A stretch of DNA of 7,683 nt from an uncultured bacterium (GCA_949288405.1 CASEKM010000069.1:1-7683), one strand, 5' to 3'. Positions 1 through 6,276 are shown, numbered from the stretch's first letter. Notes: a model not told the origin generated them from the letters alone. Program-made: numbers and translations.

Positions 1-245
1 AAGCCCACATAGTAGGTGTTGTCGTTGAAGGACAGGGCGGTCATGTCCAGCTCGCCGGTGGAGCTGTTGGAGGGCTGACGGTTGAACCACACCAGGGGCT
101 TGTCCTTGTTGGCCACGGTGGTGGCGCTGGTGTCGCCGGTGCTGCCGGCGGGGGTGGAGCCGGAGGCGGAGGAGCTGTCGCCGCCGCAGGCGGCCAGGCT
201 CAGGGCCATAGCGGCGGCCAGAGTCAGTGCAAGAGCTTTTTTCAT
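1..245 (-). CDS. mglB: MglB-type galactose/glucose ABC transporter substrate-binding lipoprotein, N-terminal part (runs off window)
   Basis: Only 81 codons are present; the gene continues past base 1. The start ATG (243-245) has an AAGGAG ribosome site at 253-258, 7 bases away. Residues 1-20 form a lipoprotein signal (MKKALALTL..., lipobox LAAC, lipidated Cys20), so the product should be anchored on the outer face of the membrane. Residues 21-43 are a Ser/Gly/Thr-rich linker. From residue 44 the sequence contains KPLVWFNRQPS and then NTYYVG, which matches the MglB stretch PVVFFNKEPS...YYVGTD. In the Escherichia coli protein that stretch lies about 85 residues into the mature chain; here it follows the linker directly, so the first beta-alpha units of the N-lobe are missing or relocated. 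The family delivers galactose or glucose to an MglAC-type importer. It lies downstream of, and co-oriented with, a sugar-sensor cassette that probably controls it. The MglB-family assignment is fairly firm; the exact sugar is inferred. Confidence -1.
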   Translation of the reverse strand, partial: MKKALALTLAAAMALSLAACGGDSSSASGSTPAGSTGDTSATTVANKDKPLVWFNRQPSNSSTGELDMTALSFNDNTYYVG

Positions 246-268
246 AGCAATTCTCCTTTTCTCGTGTT

Positions 269-313
269 TTAAATGGAACTGTCCCGAGGCCCCATGCCTC
301 AGCTTCCATTTAA
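269..313 (-). repeat. Long inverted repeat / leader stem-loop upstream of mglB-like gene
   Basis: TTAAATGGAA (269-278) is perfectly complementary to TTCCATTTAA (304-313), ten base pairs. Inside it, GAGGC (286-290) pairs with GCCTC (296-300) around a 5-base loop, leaving a 7/3 internal bulge. In the minus-strand transcript the structure ends about 10 bases before the ribosome site of the gene at 1-245. No T-run follows on either strand, so it is not a simple terminator. It could be a 5' mRNA-stabilising hairpin, a regulated leader or a dyad operator. The symmetry is seen directly; the role is inferred. Confidence -1.
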
Positions 314-322
314 CATAGTTCC

Positions 323-351
323 ATAGTAGAGGAAAACATGCTGGAAAACAA
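323..351 (-). promoter_or_regulatory. Candidate proximal promoter of mglB-like gene
   Basis: On the minus strand TTGTTT (346-351) and TACTAT (323-328) are separated by exactly 17 bases, matching the sigma-70/sigma-A consensus at 3 and 4 of 6 positions. Transcription would begin near 316, placing the inverted repeat 269-313 at the extreme 5' end of the mRNA. The match is moderate; correct spacing and location in an A/T-rich gap are the main support. Confidence -1.
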
Positions 352-385
352 GGGGAAAAAGCACCGAAAACAGGGCAAATTTTTA
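331..385. repeat. Phased A-tracts with GGAAAAC-like direct repeats
   Basis: A-tracts begin at 333, 345, 356, 367 and 377, steps of 12, 11, 11 and 10 bases, close to one helical turn each. Four sit in near-identical heptamers: GGAAAAC (331-337), GGAAAAC (343-349), GGAAAAA (354-360) and CGAAAAC (365-371). Tracts phased this way bend DNA intrinsically, and evenly spaced heptamers may also be a repeated binding site on one face of the helix. They overlap and lie upstream of the candidate promoters of the gene at 1-245. The repeats are seen directly; bending and regulator binding are inferred. Confidence -1.
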
Positions 386-407
386 TCCCCCTCCAACAGC
401 TTGTCAA
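380..407 (-). promoter_or_regulatory. Candidate distal promoter of mglB-like gene
   Basis: On the minus strand a perfect TTGACA -35 box (402-407) is followed after 16 bases by TAAAAA (380-385), a 4 of 6 match to TATAAT. It sits about 30 bases beyond the stop codon of the binding protein at 438-1415, so the downstream gene could be transcribed independently of the sensor operon. It would give a leader of roughly 125-130 bases containing the A-tracts and the inverted repeat. The -35 is excellent and the -10 mediocre. Confidence -1.
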
Positions 408-437
408 AACTTTGCCCCGGTTTTTTGTGCAACATCT

Positions 438-1415
438 CTAATTTTTGCGGAAGTCAAAGGCAAATAACGCCTTTTGGCTGTCCACACTGAACAGATTGCG
501 CCGGTCCACGATCTGGGTGGAGGTGTCCACCTTCTCTTCCAGCTCTCCCCCCCGCCCCGCCAGGAGCATGTAGGCGCTCTCCACCCCCAGATAGCCCATG
601 GCGTAGGGGTTCTGGACGATGAGGGCGTCCACGCTGCCCTCCTGGAGGCCGTCGATGGTGGCCACGTTGGAGTCGAAGCCCACCAGGAAGACCTCCTCCT
701 GCCGCCCCAGCTGGGCCACCGCCCCGGCGGCCCCCACGCTGGTGGGCTCGTTGAAGGCCAGCAGCACGTTGATCTCCGGGTGGGCCCGCAGCAGGGCGGC
801 GGTGTCGGCCTGGGCCTGCCCGGCCTCCACCAGAGTGGTGACCACCGCGGTCACCTGGGCCCGGCCGCTCTCCGCCAGGGCGTCCAGAGCCCCCTGCTGC
901 CGCTCCTGGCCGTTGGCCGTCCCCTCGTCATAGTTGACCACCCCCACGTTCATGGGGCCCTCCACCCCCTCCAGAGCGGCCTGGGCGGCCATGCGGCCGG
1001 CGGCGTAGTTGTCGGTGCCGATGTAGGTGCCCACCTGGTCGGAGGCCACGCCGCTGTCAATGGAGACGATCCGGACCCCCTGCCGGGCGGCCTCGTCGAT
1101 GGCGGCGGCGTTTTTCTCCTGGTCGATGGCGGAGAAGACGATGGCGTCCACCCCCGCTTCCACCGCCTGGGCGATCATCTGGTTCTGGGCCTCGTAGTCC
1201 TCCTCCGTCTCCGGCCCCGACAGGGTGAGGGACAGGTTGTACTCGGTGGCGGCCGCCTCCGCCCCGGCAAAGACGGACAGCCAGAACTCCGTCTGGGTGG
1301 ACTTGGCGATGAGGGCCACCGAGCGCTGCGCGCCGGCCGCCGGCGCACCGGCGCATCCGGACAGCCCCAGGAGGACCGCCGCCAGCCCCAGGGCCGCCCC
1401 TTTAATTCCCCTCAT
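438..1415 (-). CDS. Sugar-type periplasmic-binding lipoprotein, probable sensor subunit of a three-component system
   Basis: The 325-residue product starts with a lipoprotein signal (lipobox LSGC, lipidated Cys21). It then shows a type I periplasmic-binding fold of the Peripla_BP_4 (ribose/xylose/galactose-binding, LacI-like) class: RSVALIAKSTQTEFW from residue 31, GVDAIVFSAID at 88-98, IVSIDSG at 116-122, YIGTDNYAAG at 131-140, LLAFNEPTSVGAAGAV around 218-233, VGFDSN at 245-250 and ALIVQNPYAMGYLGV around 264-278. Length is normal for the family. The ATG has an AGGAGG site (1422-1427) 6 bases upstream, inside the end of the kinase gene, and the reading frames overlap by 14 bases. No permease or ATPase gene follows directly. 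Sitting last in a regulator-kinase operon, it most likely captures a sugar and signals to the adjacent kinase, as XylFII does for LytS in Clostridium beijerinckii. It could instead be a transport protein. The ligand is unknown. Confidence -1.
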   Translation of the reverse strand: MRGIKGAALGLAAVLLGLSGCAGAPAAGAQRSVALIAKSTQTEFWLSVFAGAEAAATEYNLSLTLSGPETEEDYEAQNQMIAQAVEAGVDAIVFSAIDQEKNAAAIDEAARQGVRIVSIDSGVASDQVGTYIGTDNYAAGRMAAQAALEGVEGPMNVGVVNYDEGTANGQERQQGALDALAESGRAQVTAVVTTLVEAGQAQADTAALLRAHPEINVLLAFNEPTSVGAAGAVAQLGRQEEVFLVGFDSNVATIDGLQEGSVDALIVQNPYAMGYLGVESAYMLLAGRGGELEEKVDTSTQIVDRRNLFSVDSQKALFAFDFRKN

Positions 1416-3120
1416 GGTCTCCCTCCTGTATCCTGGGCATGCGGATCTCCACGCTGGTGCCCACGTCCAGCTCGCTGGTGATCCTCAGGCCGTAGTTCTT
1501 TCCAAAGTAGATCTTCAGCCGGTCGTTGACGTTTTTGATGCCGATGCCGGTGCGGTCCGTGGGCCCCCGGTCCAGGATGGAGGCCACCTGCTCCGGGCTC
1601 ATGCCCACGCCGTTGTCCTGGACCAGGAAGAGGATGTCCTCCCCGTCCCGGCGCACCGTCACGTCGATGCGCCCCTCCTCCACCATCAGGTCCAGGCCGT
1701 GATTGATGGCGTTCTCGATGATGGGCTGAAGGGTGATCTTGTTGCAGTAGTAGTCCAGGCAGTCCGGGTCCACATGGAACTCGTAAGTGAACTGGTTTTT
1801 ATAGCGGTACTTCTGGATCTGAAGGTAGCTCTCCGCGTGCTCGATCTCCTTGGCGATGGGAATGAGCTCCTGGCCCCGGCTGATGCTGATGCGGAACAGC
1901 CGGGCCAGGGCGTGGACCATCTTCACCGCGTCGGCGTTGCGCCCCCGCTCGCACATCCAGGCGATGGAGTCCAGGGTGTTATAGAGGAAGTGGGGGTTGA
2001 TCTGGGCCTGGAGGGCCTTCAGCTCGGTCTTGCGCAGGTTGACCTCCTCCTCCCGCACGGTGGACATGAGCCGCTGGATGCGCACCACCATGTGGCCGAA
2101 GGAGTCGGACAGCTCCCGCACCTCCCGGCTGCCCCCCACCGGCTGATAGGTGAAGTGGTCGGCGTCCTCCTCAAAGCGCTCCATGGCGCCGGCCAGCCCC
2201 CGGAGGGGGCGGCCCAGCACCCGGGACAGCAGCCAGCTGGCCCCCACGGCGGCCGCCAGCACCACCGCCGCCAGCACCAGGGAGAGGCAGATCATTTCCT
2301 GTACGTTGCGGTTGACCAGCTCGTCCACATAGCTGACGCCCACGATCCGCCAGCCGCCCCCCTCCACGCCGGCCACACAGTAGATCACCGTGTCGTCCAC
2401 ATAGACCCCGTCCTCCAGGGCGGCCAGGGCGGCCGTCTCCTCGGACTTCAGGCCGGCATACAGCAGCCGCTGCTGGGGGTGGTAGACGATGTTGCCCTCC
2501 TCGTCCATCAGGAAGCAGTAGCCCCGCTCTCCGATGCCCACGTTGTTGATGTAGCTGGAGATGCCGGAGAAGCTCAGGTCCAGGGACACCCAGGCGGCCT
2601 CACCCCCCGGGGCGATGGGGGCGGTCATGGTGACCACCCAGGGGTAGTACCCCTCAAAGATGCTCTCCACGTGGGGGGCGGTCATATAGGGGCCGTTCAC
2701 CGCCTGGGCCCGCACAAGGTCAAAGGAGAGGTTCTGAAGGATGTCCTCCCTGGGCTCCCGGCCGGGGGACCAGCAGTCCAGCAGCTCCCCGGCGGCGGAG
2801 TAGCTGGTCACCGCCACCACGTCAGGGCGGAATTGGAGAAATGTGGCCAGCAGGGCGTCCCGGGCGGACGCCTCCTCCCCCACCGAGGAGATCACCAGGG
2901 ACATGGCCTGGCGCATATCCCTCAGGTAGCTGCCCACGGTGCTGGACACCTGGGAGACCGCCTGGGCGCTGTTGGTGCGGGCGCTCTGGACCATGGCGCT
3001 GCGGTAGCGGTCCAGAAACAGCAGGATGCAGCAGCACAAAATGAAGGCCACTACCCCCACCACCATGGAGACCAGGATGGTGGTGATCCGCGGCCCCCGG
3101 GGGGCGGCGCCGGTCCTCAT
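1402..3120 (-). CDS. YesM-type sensor histidine kinase (Cache-like sensor, HAMP, His_kinase, HATPase_c)
   Basis: The product has 572 residues. TM1 is at about 12-36 and an extracytoplasmic sensor of about 240 residues covers 37-275, with a Cache-like signature YCFLMDEEGNIVYHP at 201-215. TM2 lies at about 277-298, followed by a HAMP linker to about 352. The phosphoacceptor region is LQAQINPHFLYNTLDS, with His377 as expected phosphorylation site. The ATPase domain has the N-box QPIIENAINHG (465-475), DNGVGM (502-507) and GIGIKNVNDRLKIYFG (525-540). All catalytic motifs look intact. Kinases of this class phosphorylate AraC-type regulators and often respond to extracellular sugars, directly or through a binding protein. 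The start ATG overlaps the regulator's stop codon as ATGA, so translation is probably coupled. The lipoprotein gene overlaps its 3' end. Family assignment is firm; the sugar-related signal is inferred from neighbours. Confidence -1.
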   Translation of the reverse strand: MRTGAAPRGPRITTILVSMVVGVVAFILCCCILLFLDRYRSAMVQSARTNSAQAVSQVSSTVGSYLRDMRQAMSLVISSVGEEASARDALLATFLQFRPDVVAVTSYSAAGELLDCWSPGREPREDILQNLSFDLVRAQAVNGPYMTAPHVESIFEGYYPWVVTMTAPIAPGGEAAWVSLDLSFSGISSYINNVGIGERGYCFLMDEEGNIVYHPQQRLLYAGLKSEETAALAALEDGVYVDDTVIYCVAGVEGGGWRIVGVSYVDELVNRNVQEMICLSLVLAAVVLAAAVGASWLLSRVLGRPLRGLAGAMERFEEDADHFTYQPVGGSREVRELSDSFGHMVVRIQRLMSTVREEEVNLRKTELKALQAQINPHFLYNTLDSIAWMCERGRNADAVKMVHALARLFRISISRGQELIPIAKEIEHAESYLQIQKYRYKNQFTYEFHVDPDCLDYYCNKITLQPIIENAINHGLDLMVEEGRIDVTVRRDGEDILFLVQDNGVGMSPEQVASILDRGPTDRTGIGIKNVNDRLKIYFGKNYGLRITSELDVGTSVEIRMPRIQEGDHEGN

Positions 3121-4400
3121 CCCTCCTCACCCGCCTTCTCCGCGTGCAGGCGGCGGCGCATGGCGTTGGGGGACTCGCCGCAGTATTTTTTGAAGCAGTA
3201 GCTGAAATAGTGCTGGTCGGTATAGCCGCACCGGCGGGCGATCTCCTGGACCCGCAGGTCGCTCCCCTCCAGCAGCTCCCGGGCGGCCTCCATCCGCTTG
3301 CGGATGAGGATGTTCATAAAGGTCTCCCCGGCGTACTTCTTGATGCAGGCGCTCAGGTGGTTGGGGCTCACGTCCAGCATCCCGCTCAGGGACACCAGGG
3401 ACAGGCCGGAGTCCATATAGTGCTGGTCCAGGGTGTCCAGGGCCCGCTTGCACAGCAGGCTGCCCCCCCGCACCGCGGGCTCCAGGTCCCCGATGAACTG
3501 AGCGCTTCCCTCGGAGCGGTCCCCCTGGCGCAGGGCCTCCATGGCCTCCCGGTAGGCCCCGTGGAGGGCGGCGGGGGTGCACACCATCCGGCTGATCCCC
3601 ACCCGGCACGCCCGGCCCAGCACCCGGTCCGCCATCTGGGGGATCTCGTCGGCCAGGATGTGCAGGTACTCCTCAAAGTCCGACGGGTTGCCCATCAGGA
3701 CGGTGATCACCTTCCCGGCGGCAAAAAAGCTGACGCTGCGCAGGTATTTGGAGGCCAGCCGCTCCACCGAGGCCACAAAGGAGGGCACGGTGCGCCCGGT
3801 CCCCGACTCGTCCAGCAGGGTGGACACCATCACCGTGTAGCAGGGCCGGTCGTCCGCCCCCCGGAGCAGGCCGCACTGGCGCAGATACTCCTCCGTCTGT
3901 CCCTCCTCCTCCGGCTCGGCGTAGTCGTCCAGCACCAGGGGCATGAGGGCCGCCGCCCGCTGGTCCGGGCCGCCGGACGGGGGAGCCGCCTGGCGGAACA
4001 GGGAGAACTGGTCGTCGATCTTCTGCCGGATGCCCCGCAGCTCCTCTACCAGCCCCTCGATGGTCAGGGGCTTGAGCATATAGCTGATGATGTTGTACTG
4101 GATGGCCTGCTTGGCGTACTGAAAGTCATCATAGCCGCTTAAAAAGGCGATGTTGGTGGCCGGGCGCACCTCCCGCACCTGGCGGGCCAGCTCGATGCCC
4201 GAGATAAAGGGCATCCGAATGTCCGTCAGCAGCAGGTCGGGCCCGTGCTTCTCCACCAGCTGGAGGGCGTCCAGGCCGTTGCTGGCGCTGCCGATCAGAC
4301 AAAACCCCAGGTCCTCCCAGGGGATCATGGTGCACACCGCCTCCCGCAGCTCCTCCTCGTCGTCGGCCACGACGACCGTATACAGGGATCTTCCCGCCAT
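3117..4400 (-). CDS. YesN-type response regulator (REC, degenerate GGDEF-like domain, AraC HTH)
   Basis: The product has 427 residues. The receiver domain (about 6-125) has the acidic pocket Asp13/Asp14, phosphoacceptor Asp60 in LLLTDIRMP, Ser88 in FLSGYDDF and Lys110 in YMLKPL, all expected switch residues. A middle domain (about 185-295) ends in CRVGISRMVCTPAALHGAYR followed by EAMEAL, typical of the degenerate CdaR/GGDEF-like module found in YesN relatives. The C-terminal 100 residues carry two AraC-family helix-turn-helix units: LSLVSLSGMLDVSPNHLSAC from 333, and VQEIARRCGYTDQHYFSYCF from 384, the latter holding the family signature. It should bind DNA as a dimer when phosphorylated by the kinase encoded next. 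The ATG has an AGGGAG-like ribosome site about 9 bases upstream and begins the minus-strand operon. Likely targets are its own divergent promoter region and the mglB-like gene downstream; these are inferred. Confidence -1.
   Translation of the reverse strand: MAGRSLYTVVVADDEEELREAVCTMIPWEDLGFCLIGSASNGLDALQLVEKHGPDLLLTDIRMPFISGIELARQVREVRPATNIAFLSGYDDFQYAKQAIQYNIISYMLKPLTIEGLVEELRGIRQKIDDQFSLFRQAAPPSGGPDQRAAALMPLVLDDYAEPEEEGQTEEYLRQCGLLRGADDRPCYTVMVSTLLDESGTGRTVPSFVASVERLASKYLRSVSFFAAGKVITVLMGNPSDFEEYLHILADEIPQMADRVLGRACRVGISRMVCTPAALHGAYREAMEALRQGDRSEGSAQFIGDLEPAVRGGSLLCKRALDTLDQHYMDSGLSLVSLSGMLDVSPNHLSACIKKYAGETFMNILIRKRMEAARELLEGSDLRVQEIARRCGYTDQHYFSYCFKKYCGESPNAMRRRLHAEKAGEEG
3121..3128 (-). 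promoter_or_regulatory. Ribosome-binding site abutting the kinase start codon
   Basis: On the minus strand GAGGAGGG directly touches the kinase ATG (3118-3120), leaving about 1 base between AGGAGG and the start instead of the usual 5-9. No better in-frame start is visible before the first membrane segment. With the ATGA stop/start overlap, this suggests reinitiation by ribosomes finishing the regulator gene rather than independent initiation. Confidence -1.
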
Positions 4401-4421
4401 CCCGCGTCTCTCCCTTCTTCC

Positions 4422-4439
4422 GGGGAGCCTCCGCTCCCC
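4422..4439 (-). promoter_or_regulatory. Leader stem-loop with GGAG loop before the regulator gene
   Basis: GGGGAGC (4422-4428) pairs perfectly with GCTCCCC (4433-4439), giving a 7-bp GC-rich stem with a 4-base loop that reads GGAG in the minus-strand transcript. It lies between the predicted transcription start (about 4449) and the regulator's ribosome site. No T-run follows, so it is not a terminator. It may stabilise the 5' end or affect ribosome loading; the function is inferred. Confidence -1.
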
Positions 4440-4445
4440 CCTGTT

Positions 4446-4467
4446 TTCTGGGATTATTATACCAGAA
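4446..4467. repeat. TTCTGG-N10-CCAGAA dyad over the operon -10 box
   Basis: TTCTGG (4446-4451) and CCAGAA (4462-4467) form a perfect 6-bp inverted repeat around 10 A/T-rich bases that include the -10 box at 4456-4461. The same hexamer recurs on the plus strand at 4492-4497 and 4555-4560, the last touching the -10 of the divergent promoter. It is a possible operator, although two copies also supply the TG of extended -10 promoters. Confidence -1.
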
Positions 4468-4484
4468 CCGCGGGGATCCTACAA
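4456..4484 (-). promoter_or_regulatory. Extended -10 promoter of the regulator-kinase-binding protein operon
   Basis: On the minus strand a perfect TATAAT (4456-4461) is preceded by TGG (4462-4464), an extended -10 element. TTGTAG (4479-4484) lies 17 bases further upstream and matches the -35 consensus at 3 of 6 positions. Predicted initiation near 4449 gives a leader of about 49 bases. This is the strongest promoter match in the window. Confidence -1.
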
Positions 4485-4537
4485 ACATTTCTTCTGGTTT
4501 TTGCCGCCCGCCGCCCCAGCTTCCCCCGCTTTCTCCC

Positions 4538-4566
4538 TTGTCAGCGGAGCCGTTTTCTGGTAAAGT
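4538..4566 (+). promoter_or_regulatory. Promoter of the GHKL sensor kinase gene
   Basis: TTGTCA (4538-4543, 5 of 6) and TAAAGT (4561-4566, 4 of 6) are separated by exactly 17 bases, with TGG just before the -10. Initiation near 4573 would leave a short leader of about 24 bases containing the AAGGAG ribosome site (4582-4587). Confidence -1.
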
Positions 4567-4596
4567 GTAGGTACTGCACACAAGGAGAACAAAAAC

Positions 4597-6276
4597 ATGA
4601 AAAATACAAGAAAGTGGGTCTGCGTTCTGGCCTTCCTGATTCTGTTCGCAGGGGTCCAGAGGTTCCTGCATCTGTTCACCCAGGCGGAGTCCTCCGCCCT
4701 GTATCTGGAGTGGGAGCGCGCCGCCGTGGCTTCCGCTGACGGCAGCCTGCGGGAGTTCGATCCGCTCTCCCCTCCCCCCGCCCTGGAGGAGGGGGAGTGG
4801 TACCGCTTCTCCCTCCAGATGCCGGAGGAGCGGGAGACGGGGATGTGGCTGATCTTTGAGGCCGCCGACCTGGAGCTGTCCGTCACCCTGGACGGGCAGG
4901 AGCTGTGGTACTCCGCCGCCGTTCAGGACCCGGACTCCGTCAACCTCAGCCAGGCCCAGCTCTCTCTGCCCGCCGGCGGCGGCGAGGAGCTGACCATGGA
5001 CGTGCGCCTTGCGGGGGAGGGGACCCCCGATCTCTTCCCCCCTCTGCTCCGCCTCACCGACGACCCCTCGGACCAGGCGGGCGCCATCGCCTATGCCAAC
5101 CAGTACACCGTCCCTGCCAACACCGCCTCCCGGATCCTGCTTGTCTTCTGGGCCCTGTTCCTGATCGGAGCGGCCCGGGGTGCGCCGGACTGGCGGCTGC
5201 TGCTCCCCGCCCTCGCGGTGGGGCTGCGCATGGTCCACCACTCCGCGGTGGGCTACGGCGTCTACTTCTTCTCCCCCCAGGTCCAGGCCGTGCTGGCCAA
5301 CCCCTGGATGGAGCTCCTGCCCGGTCTGTCCATGGTCCTCTATCTGGCCCTCCAGCGGCAGCGGTCCTTCTGGCGCCTTCTGGGCCTCGCCGCCGCCTGG
5401 AGCGCCGGCGGGCTGGCCGTTGTCTTCCTCCTGTCCGCCCTGCGCACTGGGGATCTCCTCCACTACGCCACCCAGGTGCTGGGCATCGTCCGCACGGGCT
5501 ACCACAGCCTGCTGCTCTACTGGGGCCTGCTGTGGCTCGTCATCGTGTGCGCCCTGATCGCCGTCTGGGAGCTGATCCAGTCCATCGCCCAGGTCTACGG
5601 CGAGGCCCGGGCCCTGTCCCTGCGTAACAACCTGTTGATGGCCAACTACCAGGCCCTGGAGCGGAAGGTGCGGGAGAGCGCCGCCCTCCGCCACGAGTCC
5701 GCCCACCGGCTGGCCGCCCTGGACGCCAAGCTCCAGGCGGGGGACTTGGCCGGGCTGGAGGAGAGCCTGACCGCCTGGCGGAAGGCCAACAGCGCAGCGG
5801 CCCAGACCCTCTTCACCCGAAACATCACCGTCAACGCCATCCTCCAGGACGCCGCCAGCCGGGCCCAGCGGGCGGGCATCCTCTTTCAGGCCTCGGCCCC
5901 GGTACCCGAGGAGCTCCCCTTCCCGGACGAGGACCTGTGCGCCCTGCTGATGAACCTGCTGGACAACGCCCTGGAGGGGGCGGAGCGCACCCCGGCGGGC
6001 CAGCGCAGGTCCATCCACTTCAAGATGCGCCTCTCCAACGGCTTTTTGTCGGTGCTGTGCGAGAATACCTTCGACGGCCGCTTGTCCGTGGGCGCCGACG
6101 GCTCCCTGTACACCACCAAGGAGGACGCGGAGTCCCACGGCTTCGGCCTGCCCCAGATCCGGAACGTGGCGAAAAAATACGGCAGCATGCTGGACATTCG
6201 GTACACCGCCTCCCTCTTCACCGTCCAGGCCGCGCTGCAGATCCCCAAGGCGGCAAGAAGGAAGACCGTCATGTGA
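4597..6276 (+). CDS. Multi-pass membrane GHKL (HPK10/AgrC-like) sensor histidine kinase
   Basis: The product has 559 residues and an AAGGAG site 9 bases before the ATG. A signal-anchor helix (about 8-28) precedes an extracytoplasmic domain (about 29-175) with a beta-rich stretch (WYRFSLQMPEE, LELSVTLDGQELWYS) that resembles jelly-roll, carbohydrate-binding-like modules. Six or seven hydrophobic segments follow between about 178 and 327, giving a 7TMR-DISM-like outline. The cytoplasmic part has a coiled linker, the H-box LRHESAHRL with His366 as likely phosphoacceptor, the N-box NLLDNALEGAE (453-463), and the family's late motif ENTFDG (489-494) leading to SHGFGLPQIRNVAKKYG (513-529). The usual RHD is RHE and the usual GHG is SHG here, conservative changes. 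Such kinases normally pair with a LytTR response regulator, but none lies beside this gene. It is transcribed divergently from the YesM/YesN cassette and ends in a terminator. Class is firm; ligand and partner are unknown. Confidence -1.
   Translation: MKNTRKWVCVLAFLILFAGVQRFLHLFTQAESSALYLEWERAAVASADGSLREFDPLSPPPALEEGEWYRFSLQMPEERETGMWLIFEAADLELSVTLDGQELWYSAAVQDPDSVNLSQAQLSLPAGGGEELTMDVRLAGEGTPDLFPPLLRLTDDPSDQAGAIAYANQYTVPANTASRILLVFWALFLIGAARGAPDWRLLLPALAVGLRMVHHSAVGYGVYFFSPQVQAVLANPWMELLPGLSMVLYLALQRQRSFWRLLGLAAAWSAGGLAVVFLLSALRTGDLLHYATQVLGIVRTGYHSLLLYWGLLWLVIVCALIAVWELIQSIAQVYGEARALSLRNNLLMANYQALERKVRESAALRHESAHRLAALDAKLQAGDLAGLEESLTAWRKANSAAAQTLFTRNITVNAILQDAASRAQRAGILFQASAPVPEELPFPDEDLCALLMNLLDNALEGAERTPAGQRRSIHFKMRLSNGFLSVLCENTFDGRLSVGADGSLYTTKEDAESHGFGLPQIRNVAKKYGSMLDIRYTASLFTVQAALQIPKAARRKTVM

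Noticed and set aside
82..318. Small 78-codon plus-strand frame over the mglB-like start
   Set aside because: It is antisense to a lipoprotein signal peptide with a clear ribosome site, and its end runs through the inverted repeat. No ribosome site is apparent.
411..437. Possible terminator just after the binding lipoprotein gene
   Set aside because: Only short A/T complementarity around CCGGGG is seen on the minus strand, with no GC stem followed by T residues. Read-through into the next gene is more likely.
246..437. Catabolite-repression (cre) site in front of the mglB-like gene
   Set aside because: The sequence around 361-374 only loosely resembles the consensus and lacks its symmetric ends, so it cannot be supported.
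474..1481. Open frame of 335 codons on the plus strand
   Set aside because: It is antisense to the binding lipoprotein with a low-complexity, His/Gly-rich product; it is a shadow frame.
1225..3201. Open frame of 658 codons on the plus strand
   Set aside because: It is antisense to the YesM-type kinase. The His/Gly/Val-rich translation has no recognisable domain or plausible ribosome site, so it is a GC-driven shadow.
3144..4142. Open frame of 332 codons on the plus strand
   Set aside because: It is antisense to the response regulator, with a composition biased to Gln, His and Gly and no domain signature.
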